Assembly: GCA_044341215.1 (NCBI GenBank)
Contig: JBIISC010000016.1
Coordinates: 1-27,277, forward strand
From: JAFMIT01 sp044341215
Lineage (GTDB): Bacteria > Actinomycetota > Actinomycetes > S36-B12 > UBA5976
Reading direction: 5' to 3'
DNA length: 27,277 nucleotides
Under the pieces are notes generated by a model, which was given only the letters and a program-made list of their open reading frames with translations, had not been told where the DNA came from and did no database searches. This document shows, one piece after another, positions 13,702-22,030 of the stretch. Each line of letters opens with the position of its first letter. Within the stretch, counting starts at the first letter, position 1. The position numbers and the translations under genes were made by a program.

Positions 13702-14921
13702 TATTTCTCCGCCTTAATGTCATGGCCCATTTTGTCCCGCTTGGTTCGAAGATAGTCAATGTTTGTGTCGGTCGGAGATATTTCGATTTGCACGCGTTCA
13801 ACAATCGATAATCCGTAACCTTCAAGTCCAGCTCGTTTAGCAGGATTATTTGTTAACAAGCGCATTGTTTTAATCCCAAGGTCAACCAAGATTTGTGCGC
13901 CGATGCCATAGTCTCGACTATCAGCTGGCATACCTAGTTTTAAGTTTGCCTCAACTGTGTCAAAACCTTGCTCTTGAAGTTCATAAGCCTGCAATTTGTT
14001 GAGAAGGCCAATGCCGCGACCTTCATGACCACGCATGTAAAGCAGAACTCCACGGCCTTCATGTGCAATTTGTCGCAAAGCTGCATGCAGTTGTGGCCCA
14101 CAGTCACATCGCATTGACCCAAATGCATCACCGGTTAAACACTCAGAATGGACTCGAACTAGAACTTTCTCACCAGCACCAATGTCACCCAAAACTAAGG
14201 CTACGTGCTCGACTCCATCTACCTTGCTCAAAAAGCCAATTGCTTGAAAATCGCCATATTCGGTTGGCATTTTCGCAGAAGCAATTCGTTCAATTTGATT
14301 TTCAGTATGGCGGATGTGAGAGATTAATTGCGCAATACTGATCATCTTTAAATTATTTTTGTCTGCGAATTCTCGGCAGGCATCAGCACGCATCATCGAG
14401 CCGTCGTCATGCACAAGTTCAGCAATCCCTCCGACGGGAGCAAGTTTTGCGAGTCTTGCTAAGTCGACAGCTGCTTCAGTATGGCCAGCGCGACGAAGTA
14501 CACCGCCAGAAACTGCTCGCAATGGAAAGATGTGACCTGGACGAGTGAAATCCGCTGCGGTTGATTTCAAGTTAGACAGCCTTGAAATTGTGACGCTGCG
14601 GTCACTTGCGGAAATGCCAGTTGAAATCCCGTTTTTTGCATCAACCGAAACTGTATAAGCAGTACCTTTTGCATCTTCGTTAACACTAGTCATTGGTGGA
14701 ATATTCAGTCGATCTAACCACTCGCCAGGCATTGGCACGCAAACAACTCCGCTTGTATGGCGGATTGTGAATGCCATCAATTCTGTCGTCGTAAGTTCCC
14801 CAGCGAAAATTAAGTCACCTTCGTTTTCACGATCTTCATCATCAACTACAACTACCGCTTCGCCACGGGCAATAGCGGCAATTGCGTCTTCGACTGAATC
14901 TAATTCCCAATTTGTAGTCAT
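13701..14921 (-). CDS. ribBA: Bifunctional DHBP synthase / GTP cyclohydrolase II
   Basis: A fused enzyme feeding both branches of riboflavin synthesis. The N-terminal RibB domain (1 to about 205) makes 3,4-dihydroxy-2-butanone 4-phosphate; it shows 'DDEDRENEGDLIFAGE' (27-42) and 'GVLRRAGHTEAAVDLARLA' (140-158). The C-terminal RibA domain (about 210-406) opens GTP; it has zinc ligands Cys261, Cys272 and Cys274 in 'HSECLTGDAFGSMRCDCGPQL', then 'YMRGHEGRGIGLLNK' and 'RLLTNNPAKRAGL'. Key residues of both domains are present, so both activities are expected. TAATG junctions join it to ribE upstream and ribH downstream. Confidence 0.98.
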   Translation of the reverse strand: MTTNWELDSVEDAIAAIARGEAVVVVDDEDRENEGDLIFAGELTTTELMAFTIRHTSGVVCVPMPGEWLDRLNIPPMTSVNEDAKGTAYTVSVDAKNGISTGISASDRSVTISRLSNLKSTAADFTRPGHIFPLRAVSGGVLRRAGHTEAAVDLARLAKLAPVGGIAELVHDDGSMMRADACREFADKNNLKMISIAQLISHIRHTENQIERIASAKMPTEYGDFQAIGFLSKVDGVEHVALVLGDIGAGEKVLVRVHSECLTGDAFGSMRCDCGPQLHAALRQIAHEGRGVLLYMRGHEGRGIGLLNKLQAYELQEQGFDTVEANLKLGMPADSRDYGIGAQILVDLGIKTMRLLTNNPAKRAGLEGYGLSIVERVQIEISPTDTNIDYLRTKRDKMGHDIKAEK

Positions 14922-15505
14922 TATTTTTGCAGCAATCTTTCTACGTGACGTGCAAGGATGTCGCTTTCCAAATTAACAAGATCACCAATTGTTTTAGCAC
15001 CTAGATTTGTGTGGGTCAACGTGGTAGGAATCAACGAAACTTCAAACCAACTGTCGCCTAAAGTCGAAACTGTTAATGAGGTGCCTTCTACGGTTATCGA
15101 ACCTCGCGCCACTACATATTGCGAAATGGATGTTGGCAAGGAAACACGAACCACTTCCCAGTCAGGATGTGGGGTTCGAGCCAAGATTTCACCTACGGCA
15201 TCTACGTGCCCTTGAACTATGTGTCCGCCTAGTCGAGTGTCGGGCAACATAGCCAATTCGAGATTTACTTTATCCCCAACTTGTAGTTTTCCAAGGGTTG
15301 TCATTTTCAGGGTTTGACCCATGACATCAGCACTAAAGGTGTCGTCTGTGATGTTGATAGCTGTGAGGCATACACCGTTGACACTCACACTGTCGCCGGC
15401 GGCAATAGACGCACAAAATGGGGCAGATATCTCGATTACCGCAGCGTCATCTGTGAGTGACAGGTTCGATATTGAGCCTAGAGCGCTGATAATCCCGGTG
15501 AACAT
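14921..15505 (-). CDS. ribE: Riboflavin synthase alpha chain
   Basis: Dismutates two lumazines to riboflavin. The 194-aa protein consists of two tandem lumazine-binding barrels. The first has 'MFTGII', 'GDSVSVNGVCLT' and 'LGGHIVQGHVD'; the second has 'GSITVEGTSLTV', 'VSLIPTTLTHTNLG' and 'VNLESDILARHVERL'. The ATG at 15505 lies 20 bp after ribD. A TAAACT hexamer ends 6 nt before the ATG, and a GGGG run lies next to the start, so both leaderless and leadered initiation are possible. The gene is called ribC in some species. Confidence 0.97.
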   Translation of the reverse strand: MFTGIISALGSISNLSLTDDAAVIEISAPFCASIAAGDSVSVNGVCLTAINITDDTFSADVMGQTLKMTTLGKLQVGDKVNLELAMLPDTRLGGHIVQGHVDAVGEILARTPHPDWEVVRVSLPTSISQYVVARGSITVEGTSLTVSTLGDSWFEVSLIPTTLTHTNLGAKTIGDLVNLESDILARHVERLLQK

Positions 15506-15511
15506 GCCCCA

Positions 15512-15517
15512 AGTTTA
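15512..15517 (-). promoter_or_regulatory. Candidate leaderless -10 element for ribE
   Basis: TAAACT, 6 nt, then ATG. Same geometry as the argC promoter, but no convincing -35 box. It could give ribE-BA-H-hisEG an internal promoter. Confidence 0.4.
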
Positions 15518-15525
15518 CCTCTGCC

Positions 15526-16482
15526 TCAATTGAGCACATAAACCGTGAGTGCATCTCCACCAATTCTTCGCTGTTTTTGCACTTTCCAAAGACTTCTATC
15601 AAATTCTGGGGCCTTGAGCCCAGTGTCAAATTGGCTATCGCTTTCGAAAACCCAAATTTCGTTGACTAGACCCGCATCTAAGAAAGCTTGCGCCAAAGCC
15701 TTACCGCCCTCTAGCAAGACTGATTGCACGCCATCTTGAGCCATCAGCGCCAGCGCTTCATTTGGATCGCGAGTGACAAGACGTCTAGCCGTCGGAACTT
15801 GACCGCTCACATCAGTTAAACCCATTACATATGCGGCTGGTTGCCTTTCAACATCTTCGATGCGGGCATCTAGTTTTGGCAAATCTATTCGTGCAGTTTC
15901 TGTTCCTACCAAAACGGCATCTGATTGGGCTCGCAATACGTGGACCAGTTCGCGAGATTCATCATTGGAAATCCATTTACTGCTGCCGTCTTCTCTCGCA
16001 ATGAATCCATCTTGCGTGCTTGCAAATTTCAAACGCACATACGGAGATTTTGTTTTTTGAAAATACAACCAAGATATAAGCGATGGTTGCGCTGCATCCT
16101 CGCCAACTGCGCCCAATACTTCAATGCCAGCAGCCTGGATTTTCTCAGCACCCCCAGAGGCTTCTGTCGGATCTGAAACCGCGTAAACCACCCGTGCAAC
16201 TTTTTTAGAAATCAGTAAATCAGCACATGGTGGCGTTTTACCAAATTGTGAACATGGTTCGAGTGTCACATAGACGGTTGCACCAACAATTTCATCACCA
16301 GCCATTTCGACTGCAATAACTTCAGCATGTGGACCGCCAAAAACCGAGTGAATACCGAAACCAATTTCAATGCCGTCTTTGACAATTAAACATCCAACTT
16401 TTGGATTAGGTGTTGGTCTTGCAAGAGACGCATCAACGCGATTGCAAAGTTCTGTCATGAACTTTTCGTCTGCGGATGTCAC
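15526..16482 (-). CDS. ribD: Bifunctional pyrimidine deaminase / reductase
   Basis: Deaminates and then reduces the GTP-derived pyrimidine in riboflavin synthesis. The N-terminal cytidine-deaminase-like zinc domain has 'PTPNPKVGCLIV', 'GGPHAEV' (zinc His52, catalytic Glu54) and 'LEPCSQFGKTPPC' (Cys77, Cys86). The usual His after Cys-Ser is Gln here. The C-terminal DHFR-like reductase has 'RLKFASTQDGFIA', 'AQSDAVLVGTETARIDLPKL' and 'VLLEGGKALAQAFL'. I prefer the GTG at 16482 (318 aa), whose GTGA overlaps the rpe stop. The longer reading from GTG at 16494 would overlap rpe by 16 bp and adds four residues with no family support. Confidence 0.95.
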   Translation of the reverse strand: MTSADEKFMTELCNRVDASLARPTPNPKVGCLIVKDGIEIGFGIHSVFGGPHAEVIAVEMAGDEIVGATVYVTLEPCSQFGKTPPCADLLISKKVARVVYAVSDPTEASGGAEKIQAAGIEVLGAVGEDAAQPSLISWLYFQKTKSPYVRLKFASTQDGFIAREDGSSKWISNDESRELVHVLRAQSDAVLVGTETARIDLPKLDARIEDVERQPAAYVMGLTDVSGQVPTARRLVTRDPNEALALMAQDGVQSVLLEGGKALAQAFLDAGLVNEIWVFESDSQFDTGLKAPEFDRSLWKVQKQRRIGGDALTVYVLN

Positions 16483-17165
16483 CCGCCACACCACCAGGAT
16501 TTGTCATGAGCGGATTGAGCTAATGCTCGCAAATCACTGCAAGCTTTTGCCGGATTCTCGGTGCGGAACACAGCATGACCTGCAACAAAAATATCTGCTC
16601 CAGCGTCTGCGCATTGTTCAATAGTTTTAGCGCCCACGCCACCATCAACTTGAATTGCTAGTTTCAGATCATCGCGACCAATAATTTCCCTTGCCCGCTT
16701 AACCTTTCCAAGCATGTCCGCCATAAATGACTGACCACTAAATCCCGGTTCCACAGTCATCACTAAAAGCATGTCTAGATGCGGTAACAATTCTTCAACA
16801 GTTTCCAACTTAGTGCCTGGCTTGATTCCCATTCCGACTAATCCACCTGCGGTGCGAATACCTGCGATCACCTGACCGGGATCCTTGGCCGCTTCATAAT
16901 GGAAGGTGACACTTTTGCAACCAGCTTCCGCATATTGTGGTGCCCAACGTTCAGGATTTTCGATCATTAAATGCGCATCAATCGGGGTTTTAACTATTTC
17001 CAACAAACACTCAACAATCGGCATACCAAAAGTGAGATTTGGCACAAACTGATAATCCATCACATCAACATGCAAATAATCACAAGCATCTTCAATACCT
17101 TTGACTTCAGCTCCAAGATTTGCCAAGTCACTTGAAAGTATTGATGGGTTAATTGAAACAGCCAT
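16479..17165 (-). CDS. rpe: Ribulose-phosphate 3-epimerase
   Basis: Interconverts ribulose 5-phosphate and xylulose 5-phosphate in the pentose phosphate pathway; ribulose 5-phosphate is also the RibB substrate encoded two genes downstream. The 228-aa TIM barrel shows 'NPSILSSD', 'YLHVDVMDYQFVPNLTFG' (metal/catalytic Asp), 'PIDAHLMIENPE', 'MTVEPGFSGQSF' and 'IQVDGGV'. The start is ATG at 17165, 9 bp after rsmB. TAATCT, which begins with the rsmB stop codon, ends 6 nt before the ATG. The stop overlaps the ribD GTG. Confidence 0.97.
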   Translation of the reverse strand: MAVSINPSILSSDLANLGAEVKGIEDACDYLHVDVMDYQFVPNLTFGMPIVECLLEIVKTPIDAHLMIENPERWAPQYAEAGCKSVTFHYEAAKDPGQVIAGIRTAGGLVGMGIKPGTKLETVEELLPHLDMLLVMTVEPGFSGQSFMADMLGKVKRAREIIGRDDLKLAIQVDGGVGAKTIEQCADAGADIFVAGHAVFRTENPAKACSDLRALAQSAHDKSWWCGG

Positions 17166-17171
17166 GGCTCA

Positions 17172-17177
17172 AGATTA
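17172..17177 (-). promoter_or_regulatory. Candidate leaderless -10 element for rpe
   Basis: TAATCT, 6 nt, then ATG. The TAA of the hexamer is the rsmB stop codon. No clear -35 lies 16-18 bp upstream. Confidence 0.38.
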
Positions 17178-18533
17178 GTCTCGAGTTAGCAGAGCAATGA
17201 ACATTCCGTCCGTGTCATGCAGGTGCGGCCAAAGTTTCACGAAATCCCCTTGGTTTGGCAGTTCAGAGGCATGTTTTAGACCTGGAATGTTCTGCAATGA
17301 ATCGCTAGCCGATAGCAAACGCACCGATTTATTGGCAGCCAATACGTCTTCAACAACAAAGTCGGTTTCAGCTAGGTGTGGAGAGCAAGTTGCATATGCC
17401 ACTACCCCACCAGGTCTGATTGCCCGTAAAGCATTCTCCAATAGATAGCGTTGGATTTTCGCTAACGCACCGACGTCCTTAGGCTGCCGGCGCCAACGGC
17501 TCTCGGCTCGACGACGCAAAACTCCAAGACCTGTGCAAGGGGCATCAACTAGAACCCGGTCGTAATCACCCGTGGCAAATTGTTCGTCTGTGCCATCAGC
17601 CACAATCGTTTCGTGCTGCCCAATGACAGCTCGCAATGAGTTTTCAACTAGTTTTGCGCGATGCGGCCTTAATTCAACGGCAGTTAATTTCGCGTTTCGA
17701 GAAAAAGCAAGATATTTAAGCAAAGCAGCTTTACCGCCAGGCCCCGCACAAAGGTCAAGCCATTTTTCATCTGGCCCAACTAACGGCGCAAATGCGAGTG
17801 TTAGTGCAACTAATTGCGATCCTTCGTCTTGCACTCCAGCTCGACCATTTCTTATTTCTGGAATGCTATGTGGTTGAGAATTGATTTTGACGGCATATGG
17901 AGAGTAATGGCCCTCGTCACAACCTTTATCTAACAAATCTTCAACCACATCTTGCCCAGCTCGACTAACTCCAGTGATGGCAGGTCTTTCGTTATTGCGA
18001 GCTAGAAGTTCTCTGATCTCATCCTTATTGTTGCCAAGCGCATCCCGCAATGCGCTAACAATCCATCGTGGGTGAGAAAACTCTACTGATAATTTGTCTA
18101 ACTCTTCTGATTGATTTTGAGTGACAAGTTCTATCCAAGTGTCTAAGTCTTTTTCACTCGCGCGACGTAAAACTGCATTTACAAAACCGCCAGCACTACG
18201 AAGCCGAACATAGGCCGCTAAATCAACAGTTGTCGAAACAGCCGCATGATCGGGCACCCGCATAAACAAAACCTGATAGACGCCGAGCCGCAAGACGTCA
18301 CGAATTGGTGGGTCAATTCGATCTATTTCTCGGTCACCAGCTTCCACCACTATGGCATCGATTAGACCTCGCATTCGCAAAGAACCAGAGACCAATTCCG
18401 TTACAAATGCAGCATCTCTTGAATCAAGTTCGGCGTCTTCTATATGTTTTGGTAAAACCAAATTTGTGTATGCATCATTTTGCGCTACATCCGCTAGAAC
18501 ATCGTAAGCAACTTCACGGGTATTTCTAGCCAT
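17175..18533 (-). CDS. rsmB: 16S rRNA (cytosine-5) methyltransferase RsmB/Sun
   Basis: S-adenosylmethionine-dependent m5C methyltransferase of 16S rRNA. In 452 aa it has an N-terminal NusB-like RNA-binding domain (about 1-140, 'AYDVLADVAQNDAYTNLVL') and a Rossmann methyltransferase domain. That domain carries SAM motif 'LDLCAGPGGK' (259-268), motif IV 'DAPCTGLG' with Cys333, and motif VI 'YATCSPH' with nucleophile Cys383. I chose ATG at 18533, which follows AGGTG and overlaps the fmt stop by 8 bp; this gives the normal 'MARNTREVAYDVL' N-terminus. A longer frame from 18566 would run far into fmt. The priA-def-fmt-rsmB-rpe order is standard in bacteria. Confidence 0.95.
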   Translation of the reverse strand: MARNTREVAYDVLADVAQNDAYTNLVLPKHIEDAELDSRDAAFVTELVSGSLRMRGLIDAIVVEAGDREIDRIDPPIRDVLRLGVYQVLFMRVPDHAAVSTTVDLAAYVRLRSAGGFVNAVLRRASEKDLDTWIELVTQNQSEELDKLSVEFSHPRWIVSALRDALGNNKDEIRELLARNNERPAITGVSRAGQDVVEDLLDKGCDEGHYSPYAVKINSQPHSIPEIRNGRAGVQDEGSQLVALTLAFAPLVGPDEKWLDLCAGPGGKAALLKYLAFSRNAKLTAVELRPHRAKLVENSLRAVIGQHETIVADGTDEQFATGDYDRVLVDAPCTGLGVLRRRAESRWRRQPKDVGALAKIQRYLLENALRAIRPGGVVAYATCSPHLAETDFVVEDVLAANKSVRLLSASDSLQNIPGLKHASELPNQGDFVKLWPHLHDTDGMFIALLTRD

Positions 18534-19452
18534 TAGTAAATACACCTGAGTTTTCTCGTAAACCACGTGCCCAGTCGCCCGCGCTCATCCAACTCTTTCC
18601 AGCTGGCTTAACATCACCTAATTTAATTTCACTTGAACCAGTGCCTACACAAACTTCAGATTTATTGATTCGCATCTGCCCTGGTAACAATTCTGCTTCT
18701 TGAAGAATTTCAACTGGTCCTACTTCTAGTCGATTTCCATCGAGCGTAGTCCAAGCACCTGGTTTTGGAGTAAATCCCCGAATGTGACGGTTAATGGCTA
18801 ACGCGGGATTACGCCAATTGATCTCCCCTTCAGCGGGTGAAAGTTTTGGAGCAAAGGAAACTTCTGCGTTGTTTTGTGGAACTGGTTTCGCTTCACCTGA
18901 TTCAATTGCATTAACAGTTTGCAACACCAATTCTGCGCCCAGAACTGAAAGCCGATCTAACAATTGTCCTGCTGTCTCTTCGGTTCCAACTTGAGTCGTC
19001 ACTTGTCCGAATATTGCACCCGAATCCATCGATGATTCCAGTGCAAAAGTTGTCACACCGGTCACTTCGTCGCCATGGATGATTGCTGCTTGAACAGGTG
19101 CGGCACCGCGCCAAGCTGGCAACAAGGAAAAGTGCGCATTAATCCAACCATTTGGGAAAACTTGCAATGCATCATTTTTAAGAAGTTGCCCGTATGCGAC
19201 GACAACGGCCAAGTCCGCTTGCAAAGCTTTAAGGGTTTCAAGCGTTTGCGGAGCGTTTATAGAATCTGGTTCGATTAACAAAAGATTGTTTTGTGCCGCA
19301 AAAGTAGCGATTGCACTTGATTGCGGTTTATTACTTCTACCTTGGGCGGCAGGCGGTTGGGTGATGACAGCAACTATTTCGTGTTCACTCTTTAGTAATG
19401 CTTCTAGTGTTGGAATTGCAACGGCAGGAGTGCCAGCAAATGCAATTCTCAT
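18526..19452 (-). CDS. fmt: Methionyl-tRNA formyltransferase
   Basis: Formylates initiator Met-tRNA with 10-formyl-tetrahydrofolate. The 308-aa protein begins 'MRIAFAGTPAVAIPTL'. Catalytic residues are visible as Asn105 and His107 in 'INAHFSLLPAWRGAAPVQ' and Asp143 in 'SSMDSGAIFG'. The C-terminal tRNA-binding domain starts near 'LSPAEGEINWRNPA', with 'IRGFTPKPGAWT'. The ATG at 19452 shares one base with the def stop (TAATG). An open frame continues upstream to 19518 inside def, but it lacks family sequence. Pairing with def puts addition and removal of the formyl group in one unit. Confidence 0.97.
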   Translation of the reverse strand: MRIAFAGTPAVAIPTLEALLKSEHEIVAVITQPPAAQGRSNKPQSSAIATFAAQNNLLLIEPDSINAPQTLETLKALQADLAVVVAYGQLLKNDALQVFPNGWINAHFSLLPAWRGAAPVQAAIIHGDEVTGVTTFALESSMDSGAIFGQVTTQVGTEETAGQLLDRLSVLGAELVLQTVNAIESGEAKPVPQNNAEVSFAPKLSPAEGEINWRNPALAINRHIRGFTPKPGAWTTLDGNRLEVGPVEILQEAELLPGQMRINKSEVCVGTGSSEIKLGDVKPAGKSWMSAGDWARGLRENSGVFTNG

Positions 19453-19997
19453 TAACCAAGTCCGGGAGTAATTGAATGCGGACTTAATTTGATTTGTGCA
19501 GTTGGAGCGCCGAACCATTCTGTTTCGCGAATAACTTTCATCGCCGCTTTTCGACCTTCGGTGTCTAGCCGATCAATAAAGATAATGCCATCAAGATGGT
19601 CGGTCTCATGTTGGATTGCACGGGCAAGAAGTTCAGTACCTTCAATCAAAACTGGTTCGCCATACATGTTCTGACCCTTGGCCACCACCCGCAGTGAACG
19701 CTTAGTGTCAAAAGTTAGGTCTGGCAGTGACAGACAACCCTCTGGGCCATCTTGTAGCTCGTCACCTAGTTCGAGACTCGGATTGATCAAATGCCCGACC
19801 ACATCGTCAACCCAAAATGTGAATACTCGTAGTCCGACGCCAATTTGGGGTGCTGCCAACCCGGCACCTGGCGCAGCCAACATAGTTTCAGTTAGATCGG
19901 CAACAAGTTGGCGAAGTTCTTTATCGAAATCAACGACGGGTATAGCTGGTGTGGTGAGCACTGGGTCGCCGAATAATCGAATGGTTTGAATTGACAC
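19452..19997 (-). CDS. def: Peptide deformylase
   Basis: Removes the N-formyl group from nascent proteins; Fe/Zn metallohydrolase. The 181-aa protein has all three motifs: 'GAGLAAPQIG' (44-53), 'EGCLSLP' (86-92, metal Cys88) and 'QHETDHLDGI' (129-138, metal His130 and His134, catalytic Glu131). The start is GTG at 19997; the overlapping ATG at 19999 is out of frame. There is no Shine-Dalgarno, but a TAGAAT ends exactly 6 nt before the GTG. The gene is 36 bp after priA and coupled to fmt. Confidence 0.96.
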   Translation of the reverse strand: MSIQTIRLFGDPVLTTPAIPVVDFDKELRQLVADLTETMLAAPGAGLAAPQIGVGLRVFTFWVDDVVGHLINPSLELGDELQDGPEGCLSLPDLTFDTKRSLRVVAKGQNMYGEPVLIEGTELLARAIQHETDHLDGIIFIDRLDTEGRKAAMKVIRETEWFGAPTAQIKLSPHSITPGLG

Positions 19998-20003
19998 ATG
20001 GCC

Positions 20004-20009
20004 ATTCTA
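20004..20009 (-). promoter_or_regulatory. Candidate leaderless -10 element for def-fmt
   Basis: TAGAAT, 6 nt, then GTG, in the 36-bp priA-def gap. No good -35 seen. The absence of a ribosome-binding site before def supports a leaderless transcript. Confidence 0.42.
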
Positions 20010-20033
20010 AATGCTGACCCAACCGCAGATTCC

Positions 20034-21986
20034 TTAAAGCGCAATCGGGTCGACTTTTGCGTGGAATTTTCCCTTTGCTTTGCTCGCGGTGCGCTTAGCA
20101 ATCACTAGGCGAATCTCTTTAGTCACCTGTGGCGCAATGCTTCGAGGAAAAGTAATCAGAACTCTTTCGTCTGGAATCTTGGGGTTATTCTCTTTGGTAA
20201 GTACCGGCCCAAGGACGCGAGCATCTGGTGGCAAATTGAGGGTTTGGGCAGCATCTAGCCACATACCTTCGTCGCAACGAACTTCAATCACACCAAAGGC
20301 TGGTGGCATCTGCGCTGATTTTCTCAACTGCAATTCCCGTTCAGCAAAACCAATTGCGTCATGTCGAATCAAAGCTTGCATGATTGGTTTACTTTCATCG
20401 GCTACAACAACCACTCTCCCAGCTTCAGGTTTAACTAAACTCACAACATATTGCCAACGTCGAAACGATTCTTCTTCAGCTCTCAGATCAATTCGGCGAA
20501 GCGACATCTCAGCGTCCAATATGACGGCAGCTTCAAAATATCCATCTTCCACAACTGGTTCGGCACCCGGTGTTGCAATCACAAGCGCTGGCTCATTTGG
20601 CACAGATTCAAGAACTGCATTCTTACCTGAAGTCCTAACCGGTACTCCAGGAAAGGCTCTACCTAATTCTTCAGCGGTACGAGCGTCGCCAACTAATGTG
20701 GAACGAACACTGCGACTTCCACACCACTGACATTTCCATTCAAGTTCCTTGTGGCCACAGCGCATACAAGCCAGTGGTGATTTTTCAGTCTCACGTGCCA
20801 CCCCACCATGACATTCTCGACAATTTACTGCTTCACGACATTGCGAACATGAAACATGCAGTTGATACCCGCGCCTTGGCACTTGCACCAAAACCGGACC
20901 AGTGGATAGTGCAGTTCTGATTGTGGAAAAAACTAGTTGCGGAAGTCGAGCATGACGAGCCACCGGATCTTTCGCTAAATCAGAATCCGAGGTTGCATAA
21001 ACCTTAGGTGAATTGGATCTAACAAAGTTTCGATCACAAACTAAATCCACGAGCCAATCTCGAGCGAGCATTTGCTGAACTTCAACTGACCTCGAGGTTG
21101 ATATTGCCAAGAACGAGCACTCTTGCTGGAGTGAACGTAGAGCAAGAATTTCACGAGCATGCCAAGCAGGGTTTTGTTGTTCTGCAAATGAATCATCGCC
21201 ATCATCAACTATCACCACTAGGCCAAGGTCTTGGATCGGAGCAAACACAGCTGAACGGGTTCCCACAGCAATTCGGATATCTCCGCGCAAAACATTTAGA
21301 AAGTTAGCATATCTTTCCGATGGTTTTTGATCACTTCCAAAAATACCGATTTCATTTGCAGGAGCAACATGGTTTAACCGTTTAAGAAACCGTTCAACTT
21401 CTTTCGAATCAGGCAGAGCGACGATTACTCCCATGTCACCTTTTCTGCTTGCTACCAAAGCATCGACAACCAATTCAAAGATGTCATGCCCCGGTCCAAC
21501 TATGCACCCAGCACGGGAAATCTCACCCGTTTCAAGTCGCTGTAGGAAATTATTTCCATTGGAATAGAAATTCCAATTCACACTATATTTGTGATTCGGA
21601 TCAACTGGGTTTGCGCCAATTGGAAGATGGTTCAAAATCTTGGATTCGGTTCGAGCCTGCCTTTGTGGGATAGCCGAACCAAGCACATCTCCTTGGGTGG
21701 CGATGTATCTGTCAGCAATAGCACGTGACAATTCAAAGATTTCTGCAGTCACCACTGGAAGTCCGTCTATTACAGATTCAACTTCCGAGACCTTTTCTGG
21801 ACGCTCAGTCGTGTCAACAATCGCTTTTACAAAACCAATAGCTTTGCGACCACCAAAACTAATTGCGACTCGACTACCAACGTGAACTTGCGGTAACAGG
21901 TTTTCAGGAATTACATAGTCAAAAGTTCTATCGACGTGCAACAGCGGCACATCTGCAATTACTTGAGCATACTTTTGACTGAACAT
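20034..21986 (-). CDS. priA: PriA-like primosomal protein N' with degenerate helicase motifs
   Basis: Homologue of the replication-restart protein PriA. The 650-aa protein has the N-terminal 3'-DNA-binding domain ('VIADVPLLHVDRTFDYVIPE'), 'VGTRSAVFAP' (241-250), and eight cysteines in CxxC pairs (380/383, 389/392, 407/410, 419/422) for two zinc sites. The ATPase motifs are broken. The Walker A position reads VGPGHDIF (163-170) instead of GxTGSGKTE, and the DEEH position reads VDDGDD (260-265). Loss of helicase motifs is known for actinobacterial PriA, so it probably acts as a structural restart factor without unwinding activity. The ATG start lacks a clear Shine-Dalgarno. It is 44 bp after metK; no terminator is seen there. 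Confidence 0.93.
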   Translation of the reverse strand: MFSQKYAQVIADVPLLHVDRTFDYVIPENLLPQVHVGSRVAISFGGRKAIGFVKAIVDTTERPEKVSEVESVIDGLPVVTAEIFELSRAIADRYIATQGDVLGSAIPQRQARTESKILNHLPIGANPVDPNHKYSVNWNFYSNGNNFLQRLETGEISRAGCIVGPGHDIFELVVDALVASRKGDMGVIVALPDSKEVERFLKRLNHVAPANEIGIFGSDQKPSERYANFLNVLRGDIRIAVGTRSAVFAPIQDLGLVVIVDDGDDSFAEQQNPAWHAREILALRSLQQECSFLAISTSRSVEVQQMLARDWLVDLVCDRNFVRSNSPKVYATSDSDLAKDPVARHARLPQLVFSTIRTALSTGPVLVQVPRRGYQLHVSCSQCREAVNCRECHGGVARETEKSPLACMRCGHKELEWKCQWCGSRSVRSTLVGDARTAEELGRAFPGVPVRTSGKNAVLESVPNEPALVIATPGAEPVVEDGYFEAAVILDAEMSLRRIDLRAEEESFRRWQYVVSLVKPEAGRVVVVADESKPIMQALIRHDAIGFAERELQLRKSAQMPPAFGVIEVRCDEGMWLDAAQTLNLPPDARVLGPVLTKENNPKIPDERVLITFPRSIAPQVTKEIRLVIAKRTASKAKGKFHAKVDPIAL

Positions 21987-22030
21987 AACGGAACAAGTCT
22001 GCCTTTAGTTGCTGACTGTCGCCAAGCAGG

